The notes under the pieces are model-generated. The model made no database searches. It saw nothing but the letters and a program-made list of their open reading frames with translations, and had not been told where the DNA came from. The position numbers were made by a program, and so were the translations under genes. From Cristatella mucedo (lineage: Eukaryota; Bryozoa; Phylactolaemata; Cristatellidae): a stretch of DNA of 64,000 bases. Shown here one piece after another: positions 34,241 through 45,971 of this stretch. The stretch is from the NCBI GenBank assembly GCA_009760855.2, contig WPIO01000010.1:9211501-9275500 (forward strand), given 5' to 3'. The number at the start of each line of letters is the position of its first letter. The first letter of the stretch is position 1.

Positions 34241-35050
34241 GAGGTTATGAGTTTACAGCTTCTACTTTTTTTAACCCAGTTATTCTAGATTAAAAGGGCC
34301 AATCTATTTACAAACAGTTAAAAAATACCTGCAGCAAGGAGTATTCTTCTCATTCACGGGCCGCGTTGCTCTGGGTTGAACCGATAATCTCACGGAGAAG
34401 CAGAGGCACAATAGCTTGCTGTGCCACACATGAAAAATTATCCTTGCTACTGTAATACAGTAATAAAACCTGCTAATAATGAAGTAGAGGCAGCAGACAT
34501 GGTTTTTCTTGATGGCACAGAACGCAAAGATTGGCACAATCTCCGAGCTTTACTTTTCTAAAGGAGCACATTGTTCGGTGGTATGTGCCTAGGGTTTGTT
34601 ATAACTTCCAGCAAAAAATAACCAACCTTTAAAGAAGCCATTCTCTCCTGTCGACATTGACGCCAAGTCTGAATTGGCACGTTCCACACAGCGTGTAGAG
34701 CTCTCTGTGAGTTTATAGAGACTTTCATTTGTACCAGTCCTTGCAACTAATAGCTAAGGCAGAAGAAGATTGAGGAGCCCGTACTCCTGACTACTGTTCT
34801 ATGACTGTTCCTGCAGAAAGGAACGCTCTAGCCTAAATCCGGCAGCAATCTGCGAATGTAATATTCTCCAAGGAGCCTGGCGATGGTTCGTGGGCAGCTA
34901 AAACAGCTTCGCTTCCGAGGACAGGTCAGTTCTTCTAAAATTGGTTAAAGGCGTCATGCAGGATGGCTTTGATGATAAAGTTTGTTCATATGAGAAGGGT
35001 TCAGACGGTAACTACTGCTTCAAAAATACCTTGCTTAATGACCGTCTAAT
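34241..35050. other. No recognisable feature
   Basis: Two short minus-strand ORFs (34304-34537 and 34558-34746) lack motifs. Confidence 0.4.
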
Positions 35051-35052
35051 AA

Positions 35053-35192
35053 ATATAATTCATTTGCATAGCCCCTGAGAGAACTTAATCTCTATTTAGG
35101 AACTTTGCGTATGCCATAGAGCTCGAACCCACGACCTCGTACAAACCTTGCCGGGGCGAGCGCCTTAACCGCTGGGCCAAACCAGCTTGGCA
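35053..35192 (-). mobile_element. SINE-A, minus orientation
   Basis: CCCCTGAGAGAACTTAATCT, GAGCTCGAACCCACGACCTC (box B complement), then CGCCTTAACCGCTGGGCCAA (box A complement). Confidence 0.85.
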
Positions 35193-36011
35193 ACAAAGAC
35201 CAGCTGGTTAGCGATTGAGAGTGGTGATCGCCTATCATTAAGATTTACCTACTCGAGGTAGCAACACGAATAACTATGCTGAAGAGCAATGGGGATCCTT
35301 CCGGTCGGTATTCTAGTTTATTTTGGCCTGAATATGCCAGCTTATTGCACATGCTTCATGCCATGTCATTGATTGGAAAGCTCTCACATGCTTAGGGACC
35401 CTATCCAATAGTCAGCATGTACACAACTTCAGCTGCAGAATAGCATACAACGTTTGCTGGAGAAATTTTTTTATCAATAGGACTAGAGCCTATAATGTGC
35501 TCTAGATAGTTCACTCTTTGTCTGCCTGCTTGGATGCATATTGCAAAATTCTGATCGAGGACGTGTTGCTCTCAAGGTGACATTAGTGCAGCAGCAAGAT
35601 TTGCTACTCCTGAGGCCCAAGACTAGATCCTAATGGAAACTACGAGTACACTCTGTTAGCCATGCCATGGGGCAGACAATATATTCTAGTGGTGCTCATG
35701 AGAGGCTGTGTATGTAATGGCCAAGCAGATTTTGTCAGAATAGATTGCTGCAAAGCATTTGCTATAAAGAGGTATGGCAACAAAGCAATCATGCAATAAA
35801 GTGATTGACGATATCTCTTCCGAACTTATGGACAACGACGGTATCTTTTTGGTGACCATGCTGCCAGACCAACACTCCTGTCATAGTGGCATAAAAGGCG
35901 GCTCGAGTAAGCACCTATTTAGAGGAGAGTATGGCCTATTAGCAGCGACCACGTGGATTCCCATGCAACAAAGGCCAGCTAAGAAAAGCACCGACCACAG
36001 GTTTTGGCATA

Positions 36012-37925
36012 TACTATTAATAATGATAATTCAGTTGATAAAGCACTCTTAGAGAACTCAATCTCTTTCTAGGCGCTTTAAATTTGCTGCGAAGGGAAAC
36101 GCAATTGAATGGTGAGTAATGTCATAGTGGATAAACAACATGAATAACATGGTTAGGGATGACATGCACAGGGTCAGCATTCAAATGTGGTTAGTAGCAG
36201 CATGCACGGTGTCAGCACGCATAAGCACATGAAAGGCGAATCACAGGGACCCACTAAATGCTGTCCTAAATAGGTGTGTTTAAGTTATTTTTAAATGTGG
36301 TCAAGACAGGGGATGTTTTGACGCAAATCGGAGTGAGTTCAAGGTTTGGGAGTATACGAACTAAATGCACGGTCTCCAAAGGAGTTGAGTTTTGTACGAG
36401 GCAAACAGTTAGTTTCCGAAAAGCAGGTGCTACTTTCCCTACCTGGTGAAGGAGTAGATCTGAGAGATAGGCTGAAGCCAAAGAATGAAGTGACCTGAAA
36501 GTGAGCAACAAAACCTTGAAGTGGATCCGTTGCTTGACTGAGAGCCAATGCAGGTAGGCGAGAAGAGGTGTGATGTGGCAAATGCGACACTCACGACAGA
36601 CAAGCCTAGATGCTGAGTTTTGCACCAGCTGTAATAGCCTGATTGCACATACCGGTAGGCCAGTAAGCAGTGAGTTGCAAAAGTCAAGTCGGGATGTCAA
36701 AAATGCATGGACCAACTTAGATGTGGTATCCTTATCTAAACAAGGCCAAATTTTAACAATGTTATGTAGCTGAAAGTAGGCTGACTTGATTGTGGAGCTG
36801 ATGTGGTCGTCAAACGAGAGGTCACTTTGGAACATGACACCTAGACTTCATCCTGATTCAACAGCAGATATGCTGGCAGAGCCAATTTCGTGACTCAGCC
36901 TTTCCAATTTCTTAATCACACTTAGTATGCCCATAACTAATAAGTTAGTTTTATCATCGCTTAGTTTTAGAAAATTTTCTGCCATCCATGTGTGGATTTC
37001 GTAAATACATTCAGCAAGTGAGCTTAGAGAGTTCGAGGTGCTCGAAGGCTGGGAGGGATCAAAGCAAAGGTACAACTCAGTGTCATCCGCATAGAAGTGA
37101 AAGCCTAGATTGTGCTTGGCAATCACATCAGCAAGAGGGAGAGTATAAACCGTGAAAAGAACCGGACCTAGCATGGAAAGCTGAGGTACCCCATATTTCA
37201 GAGGTACCTTGGATGATCTTTGTTCATTCACGTCAATACTCTGGAGTCTCCCACTGAGATAGGACATGAACCATTGCAGAGCAGTGCGAGTGATGCCCCA
37301 GGCGAGATGAGAGGCGCTCTAGAAGAACTTTGTGATCGATAGTATCAAAAGCTGCCGAAAGATCGAGCAAAACAAGCAGAGACACTCTACTCATGTCTGG
37401 CTTCCTAAGTAGGTCGTTGTACACCCGAAGCAATGCTGATTCTGTGGAACGATTGTCTCTAAAGCCAGACTGGAACTTACTAGCAAGGTTTGAGGTTTCA
37501 ACATATGAGTTCACCTGGTCTTTCACAACCCGTTCCAGTGTCTTTGATAAGAATCGTAGAAGGGAGACTGGGCGATAGTTGCTCAAGTTTTCTTCGTCTA
37601 GTTTCGCTTTCGTGAGAAGTGGCCTGACTACAGCTTTTTTGAAAGGTGCTGGGACATGACCTGAGGCTAGTGACATATTAATGATGTTAGTTATGCATGG
37701 CAGCAGCAGATCAATGCAATGTAGGAGCAGGGCAGTGGGAATAGGGTCCAAAGGACTTATTGTCTTCTTTGATTGGGATATGAACTTCAGGACGAGATCA
37801 CTAATGACCTGCTTAAATGTAGACATTAAGGTGCTGCCAGGAATCGGGGAACAGAATTCTAGGAGATTTTGTCATCGTAAGGATGGATTGCTTAACTTGT
37901 CTATCTTCTGAACAAAGAATATGGT
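36012..37925 (-). mobile_element. LINE-A, longest minus-strand copy, RT region with frame breaks
   Basis: This non-LTR retrotransposon RT region covers the RT domain to the 3' tail; it is 5'-truncated, with no endonuclease seen. Reading from 37.9 kb down, three adjacent open segments cover it. At 37826-37233 it has NYRPVSLLRFLSKTLERVV, FRDNRSTESALLRVYNDLL and LLDLSAAFDTIDHKVLLERL. At 37267-36848 it has the catalytic FYADDTELYL block and NFLKLSDDKTNLLVMG. At 36835-36266 it has LDFCNSLLTGLP and LLQLVQNSASRLVCR. A frameshift near 37.27-37.30 kb and stops near 36.84 kb inactivate it. The 3' end at 36012-36110 carries the hairpin tail. The motifs are of CR1/L2 type (Jockey superfamily). Confidence 0.92.
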
Positions 37926-38564
37926 CCGCATTATTTTGCACTAGGGGTTGTTGAATTGCAGAATGGCACACGCAAATGTACATCGCTTAAGAGTTTCTTA
38001 TTATGCTTTTGTTGCTAATACTAATGCTTTGCATTACATGCTTTCATGCTTCAACTGGCTCTATACGAGAGAGACCCGCACATGGCCTAATAAGCTGGTT
38101 TTCCAGGATCACCGAGGAACAGAATCGTGCAGACGCAGTTTGACGGCTATTATAGCAGACTATGATAGTCAGCAGTCTGCTTCTTTTCTCAGCAGCTTCG
38201 GCAATCTCCCATGAAGCGTCTGCAAGCGAATGCATTGTATTGCATGTATTGCAGACGAATCAAAAGACATAATAATGGCAATAGCACTTGCATGCCATGA
38301 AGAAGAATGCTAGGAAAGGGCTCCGGAGACTGTGCAGTGTTTCACAGGGTGACGATGTTGTTAGGGAAAGTCTCAGCAACTGCTTTGCATGGCACGGAAA
38401 GCAGTGAAAATATTAGAATACTCCAACTAACAGCAGCAGCAGCCCAAAGGAAGGTTCCCCGAGGCAAGGAAAAGAACTACCCAAGTAGCCAACTAGTGTA
38501 CAAGCCACAGCCGGACGTTTGCATCCACGCATGCCAGGGGCCCGAGAGAACGCTCGATGTGCAT
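37926..38564. other. No recognisable feature
   Basis: Plus-strand ORFs at 37948-38214 and 38307-38615 have no domain or splice support. Confidence 0.4.
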
Positions 38565-38799
38565 AACCTCACGAATCTAAGGCTTGGGGCAATGTGGTCG
38601 CAATTATCGAGCTAGGTCGGGGGTTTGAGTCCTGCGACAGGTAATTCTTCGGGTTCTGTATACTGTGATCTTTTCTGATCTGGGCATGCATAATTCAGTG
38701 CACACCTGTATTAATACACATCATTCAATACAATCGCTAAAATCCTTGAAAATTCAACGTGTGCATCCCGGTACAGCTATTTCTGTCGAGATGTGCCAT

Positions 38800-39213
38800 T
38801 CAATTATTCAAACTACATGTTCTGGCACCGTTGAAGCACTGGGGCGTCCAGCTCCTCCGGGAACCGGTCGCTGTCATGGACACCCAGGTTCCCCTTTGTC
38901 TTTGATCCGGTCGAGCTCGTATGTGTATGCTCGTATGTGCCTCATCTGGCCCGTCCTCTTCATCAACCTGCCCGTCATGGCGTCGTGGCGTCATCTGTTT
39001 GCTGAGGCTCGACAGCCACTTAGTGACGTGGTGTCGGCTCGTGGATTGATGCTCAGGCTCGAGGCTCGAGCTGCCCAAGCCGTTGAAGGCAACGGTTGTC
39101 CCAATCTTGATGTATTGGTCATGAAAGCGATGCCAGATTGCGTCCTTTTTCGGACCCGTGACGTACAGCACCAGCGAGTACAGCATGGTGAACCCGGCAG
39201 ATTGCAAACTCTA
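38800..39213 (-). CDS. Candidate C-terminal exon with hydrophobic start and polar tail
   Basis: The minus-strand frame is open from a possible acceptor (CACATCCATAG, first base about 39213) to a stop at 38800. It begins with a hydrophobic stretch (SAGFTMLYSLVLYVTG), then a basic juxtamembrane-like PKKDAIWHRFHDQY. A polar tail follows (GSSSLEPEHQSTSRHHVTKW; GQVDEEDGPDEAH) and ends CSLNN. This layout resembles the last helix plus cytoplasmic tail of a multipass receptor, but I cannot assign a family. The plus strand is also open here (38665-39273, 202 codons), which lowers certainty. No upstream exon was found. Confidence 0.4.
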
Positions 39214-39322
39214 TGGATGTGTGTGGGTAGCCAGGCACTGGTCAATCAGCCCACTCACGACTGGATCCAATAGCTTAGGAGTTTAATTTATTGGAAAAAA
39301 TGTATAATATATATTTATATTC

Positions 39323-39587
<265 letters not shown>

Positions 39588-39595
39588 GCATTTTT

Positions 39596-39666
39596 GCAGC
39601 GCAGAGGGAGACCTTAATCTCTATTTAGGGGCTTCAAATATGCCACGGAGCTCGAGACCACGACCA
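39596..39666 (-). mobile_element. SINE-A 3' half, minus orientation
   Basis: GGGAGACCTTAATCTCTATT TAGGGGCTTC, then GCCACGGAGCTCGAGACCAC GACC. It stops at the box B complement, where LINE-A plus-strand sequence begins. Confidence 0.75.
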
Positions 39667-40447
39667 AATATGGGGCACCACAGGGCTCCGTGCTAGTTCC
39701 GGTTCTTTGTATGGTTTATCCTCCTCCTCTTGCCGATGTTATCACCAAGCACACTCCAAGCTTTCAGTTCTAGGCATATGACACACAGTTGCACCTTTGC
39801 TTCGATGCCTCCCACACATCCAGCACGTATAGTTCTCTCAACCTCCTCGCTGCATGTATTGCTGACATTCACGTATAAATGGCTGCAGAATTTTTTGTAT
39901 TGAATGATGAGAAAAAACCAACTTACTTATAATGGGCCAACCAAGTGTGACTCAAAAATCAAGAAGCTTAAAGCTCAAAAGCGGCTCTAACAGCATGTCG
40001 GCTTTTGCATCTTCACGTCGTCTAGGCATCCTGTTTCGAAGTGACCGCAGTGACCTTCCATGAGACGACCACATCGGCTCCACAGTCAAGACTGCCTACT
40101 TTCAGCTGCTTAACATTACTAAAATTCGGGCTTGCTTAAACAGGGATACTGCATCCAAATTGGTCCATGCATTTGTGATCCCATCTCGAATATTGTAACT
40201 GACTGCTTGCTGGTCAACTGGCTTGCACAATCAGGTGCTTACAGTTTGTGCAAAATCGTCAGCTAGGCTTTCTGTCATGGGCGTCGCAGTTGCCACATTT
40301 CACCACTTTTTGCCGACCTGCACTGGCTTTCAATCAAGCAGGTTCCCACTTCAGTTTGGTCGCTCACTTTAAGATGAAGTTCCTAGAAATAAATTAAGTT
40401 CTCTGAGGGTGCTTCACAAATGTAGAACAATTATTATTGTTGTTTTT
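39667..40447 (+). mobile_element. LINE-A, RT fragment to tail with internal deletion
   Basis: It starts ATATGGGGCACCACAGGGCTCCGTGCTAG ('GAPQGSVL') and runs through the YADD-equivalent and 3' ORF blocks. It then jumps at about 40370 from GTTTGGTCGCTCACTTTAAG to the tail TTAAGTTCTCTGAGGGTGCT and ATTATTATTG. Many stops. Confidence 0.8.
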
Positions 40448-40945
40448 AGGCCCTCTAATTCTCGGGATACGTCCTACCTATCTCCCAGTACGCTACGCGT
40501 CTTAAGGCCTCTTTTTCTGACTCAAATAGTTCAGCTATACCTCGTACGAACCTTAAATTCTATTAAGACCGTGCCTTCAGTCTATACGCTCCAAACGCCA
40601 GAAACTCAATTCTAACTGACTTCGAAGCATCTCCGACATTCCCTAACTTGAAAACATTTAAAGGCAAAGCTAAAACCTACATGTATATTACAGCATTTTG
40701 CTGTTCCTTGTGACTCGTCCTTTGTGTGCTTGTGCATGCTGACACTGCACGTTACCATTAACTACATTTTACATGTTGACACTGTGCAATGTGCATATGT
40801 CTAACCGTGTTGTGCTTGATGAGATTTTCTGTTACCACTAAGCATTTGATCATATTCTTTACCTCCTGCGTAAATTGCCTAGAAAGAGATTAAATTCGCT
40901 AAGGGTGCTATACAAATGCATTGTTGTTTTTTTATTATTTTTAAG
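40448..40945 (+). mobile_element. LINE-A 3' end, second copy in the same orientation
   Basis: CTGACTCAAATAGTTCAGC to the CTTGTGACTCGTCCTTTGTG 3' UTR, then the tail GCCTAGAAAGAGATTAAATT CGCTAAGGGTGCTATAC. It lies tandem to the copy at 39667-40447. Confidence 0.8.
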
Positions 40946-40994
40946 TTCTTGTATTTGCATTAAGATAAGCCTTCGGTAGTTATCTTAGTGATAA

Positions 40995-41835
40995 TAGGAA
41001 TAATAATGCACTTGCTAAAGCGCCCTCAGAGGACTCAATCTCTTTCTAGGCGCTTTAAATTTGCTGCAAAATGAAATGCAATTGAATGGTAAGTAAAATC
41101 ATGCTTGAAAAACAAACAAAATTAATAATGTTGTTTGGGGTGACATGCACAGGGTCAGCATGCACAGTGTCAGCACGCATAAGCTCATGAAGGACGAATC
41201 ACAGGGACCCACTAAATGCTGTCCTAAATATGTGTCTTTATAAGTTCTTTTTAAATGTGGTGAAGTCGGGGGACGTACTGACGCAAGTCGGGAATGAGTT
41301 CCAGGCTTTGGGAGCATACGAACTAAATGCACAGTCTCGAAAGAATTTGAGGTTTGTACGAGGTATTAGTAAACTTTTGGATTCCGAAAAGCAGGTGGTA
41401 CGATGCTTGGCCTGGTGGGGGAGTAGATCGGAGAGATAGGCTGGAGCCAAAGAATGAAGTGACCTAAAAGTGAGCGACAAAACGTTGAAGTCGATCGGTC
41501 GCTTGACTGGTAGCTAGTGCAGGTCGGCGAGAAGTGGTGTGATGTGGCAACTGCGACGCTCACGACAGACAAGCCTAGCTGCAGAGTTTTGCACCAGCTG
41601 CAATCGCCTGATCGCACATGCCGGTAGGCCAGCAAGCAGTGAGTTACAGATGGCAATATGGGATGTCAAGAATGCATGGACCAACTTAGACGTGGTATCC
41701 TTATCTCAACAAGCCCGAATTTTCGCAATGTTATGAAGCTGAAAGTAGGCAGATTTGACTGTGGAGCTGATGTGGTCATCTAACGAGAGGTCACTTTGGA
41801 ACATGATACCTAGATTTCGAGCTGATTCAACATCT
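40995..41835 (-). mobile_element. LINE-A, minus orientation
   Basis: Tail TAAAGCGCCCTCAGAGGACT CAATCTCTTTCTAGGCGC, 3' UTR and the end of the RT ORF, whose translation contains RSLHSLAPAYLSDLLPHQA. It ends within the block that encodes the 'ESARNLG' region of fuller copies. Inactive. Confidence 0.88.
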
Positions 41836-41849
41836 TCATGAACATTATT

Positions 41850-42995
41850 CTGCACAGTTCGCTTTTGGTGAGAACCGTCTTCGTTCCAGTTCTTTTTACG
41901 GTTTATATTCTTCCTCTTGCCGATGTGATTGCCAAGTACAATCTAGGCTTTCAGTTCATGCCGACGACACTCACTTAAACCTTTCTATCAATATGTATTG
42001 GTGACATCCTCACAAGGATGGCAGACATTGTATAAAATTGAATTATAATAAAAACAACTTACTAGTTATGGGCATACCAATTAAGATTCAAAACTTGGAA
42101 AGGCTAAAGCTCAAATTGGCTCTGTCAGCCTAGTTTAGGTTGAATCTGCACATAATCTAGGCGTCATATTCTAAAGTGACCTGTCGCTAGACGACCGCAA
42201 AAGCTGCACAATCAAGTCAGCCTACTTTCAGCTGCATAACATTGCTAAAATTCGGGCGTCTTCAGACGGGGATGCCACATCTAAGTTGGTCCATAAAATT
42301 GTGATATAGCGTCTTGACTTCTGTAACTCACTGCTTGCTGGTCTACCAGCCTGTGCAGTCAAATGCTTGGAGCTGGTGCAAAACTCGGCAGCTAGGCTTG
42401 TCTGTCGTGAGCATCGTAGTTTCCACATCACACCACTTCTCGCCGACCTGCACTCGCTACCAGTCAAGCAGCGCATCGACTTCAAGGTTTCTGTGCTCAC
42501 TTTAAGGTCCGTTCATTCTTTGGCTCCAGCCTACCTATCAGATCTACTCCCCTACCAGGAAAGGAAAAATAACACATGCTTTTCGGAAAGTAACTGTTTA
42601 CCTCGTACAAACCTAAAATCCTTTGGAGACTGTACATTTAGTTCGTATGTTCCCAAAGCGTAGAACTCACTCCCGACTTGCGTCACGACATCCCTGACTT
42701 AACCACATTTATACAGAAATTAAAAACGCACCTATTCAGGACAGCATTTAGTGGGACCCGTGATTCGTCCTTTATGCGCTTATGTGTGCTGACATTGTGC
42801 ATGCTGCCGCTAACCACACTTGCACGCTGACCCTGTGCATGTCACCCCTAACCATGTTATTCATGTTGTTTATCAAGCATGATAGTACTCACCATTCAAT
42901 CGCGTTTTCCTTCGCAGCAAATGTAAAGCGCCTAGAAAGAGATCGAGTTATCTGAGGGCGCTTTATCGAGTGCATTACTATTATTATTATTATCA
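41850..42995 (+). mobile_element. LINE-A, plus orientation
   Basis: It starts in the 'VLFTVYTLPLADVI' region, with decayed YADD, and has an intact stretch at 42367-42663 (ELVQNSAARLVCREHRSFHI, SVHSLAPAYLSDLLPYQE). It then runs through the 3' UTR to GCGCCTAGAAAGAGATCGAG and (ATT)n. It lies back to back with the copy at 40995-41835. Confidence 0.88.
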
Positions 42996-43004
42996 ATCAG
43001 CTCT

Positions 43005-43418
43005 CTAGCGGTACCGCACACGCATAGTCAGTGATAAAAATGGTTGATACTGCCGAAATGCATCAGGCAGGACCTTGACGCTGCTCCTGTACATAACCAC
43101 CGCCAGCCAAGCTCGGCGGTAGCAACAGAGCTGCAAACCGGAAGGGTTGCGACGCAACTGAACAATGTTAACCGTTTTAAAGATGGAGCTTAGGCTAGAG
43201 CTAAAGACCAATGGGAAGTCGTGATAAAACCTGCAAGCAAATCCGGGGTGTGCTTTAGAAACGCGGTCTTGCCGAGATGAGGAGGGATGCAGTTTATACG
43301 GTGCATAATTAATCTGGCCAAAACTGGGCTTGTAGCATCGAATGCAGCTGAAGTATAGATGTCCAGGATTTACCTCGTGTTTTGGGCGGGTAATTTTACG
43401 GTAGGCTTTTTCTTTCAC
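43005..43418 (-). other. Open reading frame of 137 codons, no domain
   Basis: The minus-strand frame contains CRFYHDFPLVFSSSLSS and LQLCCYRRAWLAVVMYR. An acceptor-like GGATTTGCTTGCAG precedes part of it. No family is recognised, and it could be exon, repeat or chance. Confidence 0.2.
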
Positions 43419-43544
43419 GCCAGTTCTTATGATAAATATGCTCCGCAGGACGGTGTGGCTTGCGATGGGATATATTTATGGATGGACAAACGCACTCGGT
43501 TTACAAGAAATTGCTGCTACACTCTATGTCAATGTTGCAATGCA

Positions 43545-43922
43545 GACATCACAGCTGTTCCATTCCTCCGCTTAAAGACCGTTGGCGACAGGAGCTCTAG
43601 CTCTGAAGATCCCAGACTGTGGAACTCGCTTCCATAATTCTTACGCAACGACAGCTGCTCTTCTGCTGACGACTAGGGCTCATTCTTTTCAGCGGTCATG
43701 AGCTCCTACTTCCATGCTACTCACTACCTCAACTGCTCTCCTGACTCTGCTGTGCTTCCCACTTTCTCTTTGTTGCGTGAGACGAAGTCTGTTGGCTACC
43801 AAATGCGTACCGAAAGCCGCTTAGGCTGTGAGTGCGCTATAAACAACTCTCCTGTGTAACACCCACATAATCCACAACATCCACTGTCTCTATGAAATTG
43901 TGTAGTTACAGACGGAGATACA
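43545..43922 (+). mobile_element. LINE-B 3' end, interrupted by the LTR
   Basis: CTCAACTGCTCTCCTGACTC, CTCTTTGTTGCGTGAGACGA, TGCGTACCGAAAGCCGCTTA and GTAGTTACAGACGGAGATAC match the minus copies at 46.0 and 47.5 kb and the plus copy at 52.5 kb. The TTACA-rich tail is cut by the LTR that starts at 43923. Confidence 0.8.
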
Positions 43923-45262
43923 TGTAGCGCCCTGCTGGCTTTGGCTGAATTTTAGCGCGAACAAGAGCTGTTCGGCGGCGGGCTAGAGCCCCTTTGTCCT
44001 GGAGCAGTGAGCCAGAGAGGAGCGTCAGTGCGGTTAGAGAGGAAGCGCTTAGGAGCAGGCCAGGAAGCTCGGAGACGAGCAGCGGCGATTCGGCCTTTAG
44101 AATTGGTCCGATACTCGCGGAAGCTGCTGATAGATGTTGGCTGGCCTGTCAACCCCCGCCTTCCCTCTTCCCAAGAAAGAAGCGTCTGGAACCCATTCGC
44201 CATTCAAGCTGGACGGAGGTGCCCTGCCAGTGGCCTGGGAACGGTAGTCATTCCTTTCCGTAATGGGCCAAGGTGTCCGGGCCCAATACCACTAAGCTCT
44301 TGCCCCATTGTCTCAGCCAAGTATTTAAGAGTCGAGCGACGCTCGCTCTGGGTCTTTTGCCTCGTGTCTTTTTGTCTGTGGTCTTCTGTCTTTGGTCCGG
44401 CTCCGCCGTCGGACTCGTTTTCTCTGGAAGCGAGGGAGGAGGGCGGGCTGTTCGCCAGCGATTGACGGAACAGGACGAGACAGCTCTAGGAGGATTCGGT
44501 GGAACCCCACCGAACACGGTCGTATCGCGCCCGAGCTGGCATTTTTTGTTTGTTCTTTCGTGTTTTGTGTTTCTTTTTGTGTCGTGTGTGTGCGCGCTAG
44601 CACGTGCTCTCGGCATAGGGATTTGCCGGCGCGAGCTAGGCGTAGTTGGCGTGTGTGGAGCTCTAGTTCACCGGGTAGGGTTTAGGCTCCGGGTCGCGCT
44701 TTAGTGTGGAGAATTATTTCCTCCGCAGGAGTGCTTGAGTTGGCGTGTGTGGAGTATTCCGGCCGCACTGGTGGAAACCGAGTTCTAGTTCACCGGGTAG
44801 GGTTTAGACTCCGGTTCGCACCTCAGTGTGGAGAAGTACTCCCTCCGCTATAGTGTTTAAGTTGGCGTGTTTGGGGTATTCCCTCGGCACAGGTGGGAAC
44901 GGATTCCTAGTTCACCGGTTAGGGTTTAGGGTCCGGGTCGCGCTTAGTGTAGAGGAGTATTCCCTCCGCAAGAGTGTTGAACGTGCGAGGAGTGTGGAGA
45001 TAAAGCTGAACTAGACGCGCAGCGACTTTGTGCGCTTGCGAATAAAGTTCAGTAAAATCCCCAATTTATGTGTCTTGCTTCCAATTCACGCCGCGGACTC
45101 ACGACCCCTTTTAGTAACGGTAAGCAGGTCAGCGCCAGAAACGCTCGTTTCGTGGCGGCCAGCTTATTGCGCGTAGGCGCGCACCGAACGGCATTAGGCG
45201 ATAGGCTACGCCGCTAGGTAAGCGGCAGGTCAAGCTTACCCCGCCGAGCCTTCGGCGTTACA
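43923..45262 (+). mobile_element. Solo LTR (LTR retrotransposon), ~1.34 kb
   Basis: It begins TGTAGCGCC and ends GGCGTTACA, so TG..CA termini lie in a near-perfect inverted repeat. TACA on both sides is a likely 4-bp duplication. A TATA-like TATTTAAGA at 44322 and AATAAA at 45041 give a U3-R-U5 layout. No internal gag or pol sequence and no second LTR lie in the window. Strand is taken from the TATA/AATAAA order. Confidence 0.78.
44640..45000 (+). repeat. 122-bp tandem repeat inside the LTR (about 2.9 copies)
   Basis: TAGTTCACCGG(G/T)TAGGGTTTA occurs at 44664, 44786 and 44908, exactly 122 bp apart. Each is followed by 'CTCCGG(G/T)TCGC' and 'GTGTGGAG..TATTCCCTCCGC'-type blocks. Confidence 0.9.
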
Positions 45263-45283
45263 TACATACATACATACATACAT
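45259..45283. repeat. (TACA)n tract at the LTR 3' border
   Basis: Six TACA units directly after the LTR end. This makes the exact target-site duplication uncertain by whole repeat units. Confidence 0.85.
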
Positions 45284-45394
45284 TCCAGACTACTCTTACG
45301 GGCTATCTATATGCAGACTATCTTCATTTGCACGTACCTGCTTACACTATGCCGGCTCCGTGCGGATGTTACCACCAATCACTTCCTAGTGCTT

Positions 45395-45475
45395 TCTATA
45401 CAGCATCTGTCAAGTGCTTAGAAAGAGATTCAGTTCTCTGTGGCGCTATACAAATGTACTATTATTATTATCGCT
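45395..45475 (+). mobile_element. LINE-A 3' tail
   Basis: CAAGTGCTTAGAAAGAGATT CAGTTCTCTGTGGCGCTATA C and (ATT)n. Confidence 0.75.
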
Positions 45476-45706
45476 ATATTTGAACCGGCCAGGTTGGAGG
45501 TATACAAAATACGGCACAGCTCGTGCGCCTAGCTCTCGCAGAATTCTCCGTAAGTCCGCTATGCGTTAATTCCATGCGCCAAGAAAGCCATGAGTATGAG
45601 AACCAGACACTATTGCATACATTGTTGCTCGTCCTCTTCATACGTACTGCGACGAAATTAAAGGTGGAAGGACGTTGTCAAACCGCCTACGATTTATCTG
45701 CTGCAG

Positions 45707-45804
45707 TCAACGAAGCTTCTCTTCCTGCTCCTCGTCCAATCGAAAACTCTCACGTCTCCTATCGCTGAGCCTAGCAACAAGCTCAAAGGTCAGGTCAAAG
45801 GCTA
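45707..45804 (-). CDS. Weak candidate C-terminal exon, gene unknown
   Basis: After a plausible acceptor (CTCCTGCACGACAG) the minus-strand frame reads AFDLTFELVARLSDRRRESF RLDEEQEEKLR and stops. Charged composition and the acceptor suggest coding. No family, upstream exon or repeat match was recognised. Confidence 0.22.
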
Positions 45805-45971
45805 CTGTCGTGCAGGAGCTGATGAAGTATGATCGTGCAGGAGCTGGCTCCAGGTTGCATAGCTAAGGGGCGATGGTGGAAGGCTCCCAAGCCCTCCAGT
45901 TTGTTGCTCAGCAGTTCAAACGAGATCGCTGATCTGCATTATTTTGGCTAGTATCTGGGCGTAGCTGGGAA

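Noticed and set aside
38565-38660. True tRNA gene
   Set aside because: The TTTGAGTCCTGC box B-like string lacks a matching acceptor stem and a clear box A. At best it is a SINE head.
43994-44704. Several 90-150 codon ORFs inside the LTR
   Set aside because: They overlap on both strands in GC-rich LTR sequence and none resembles gag, pol or another known protein.
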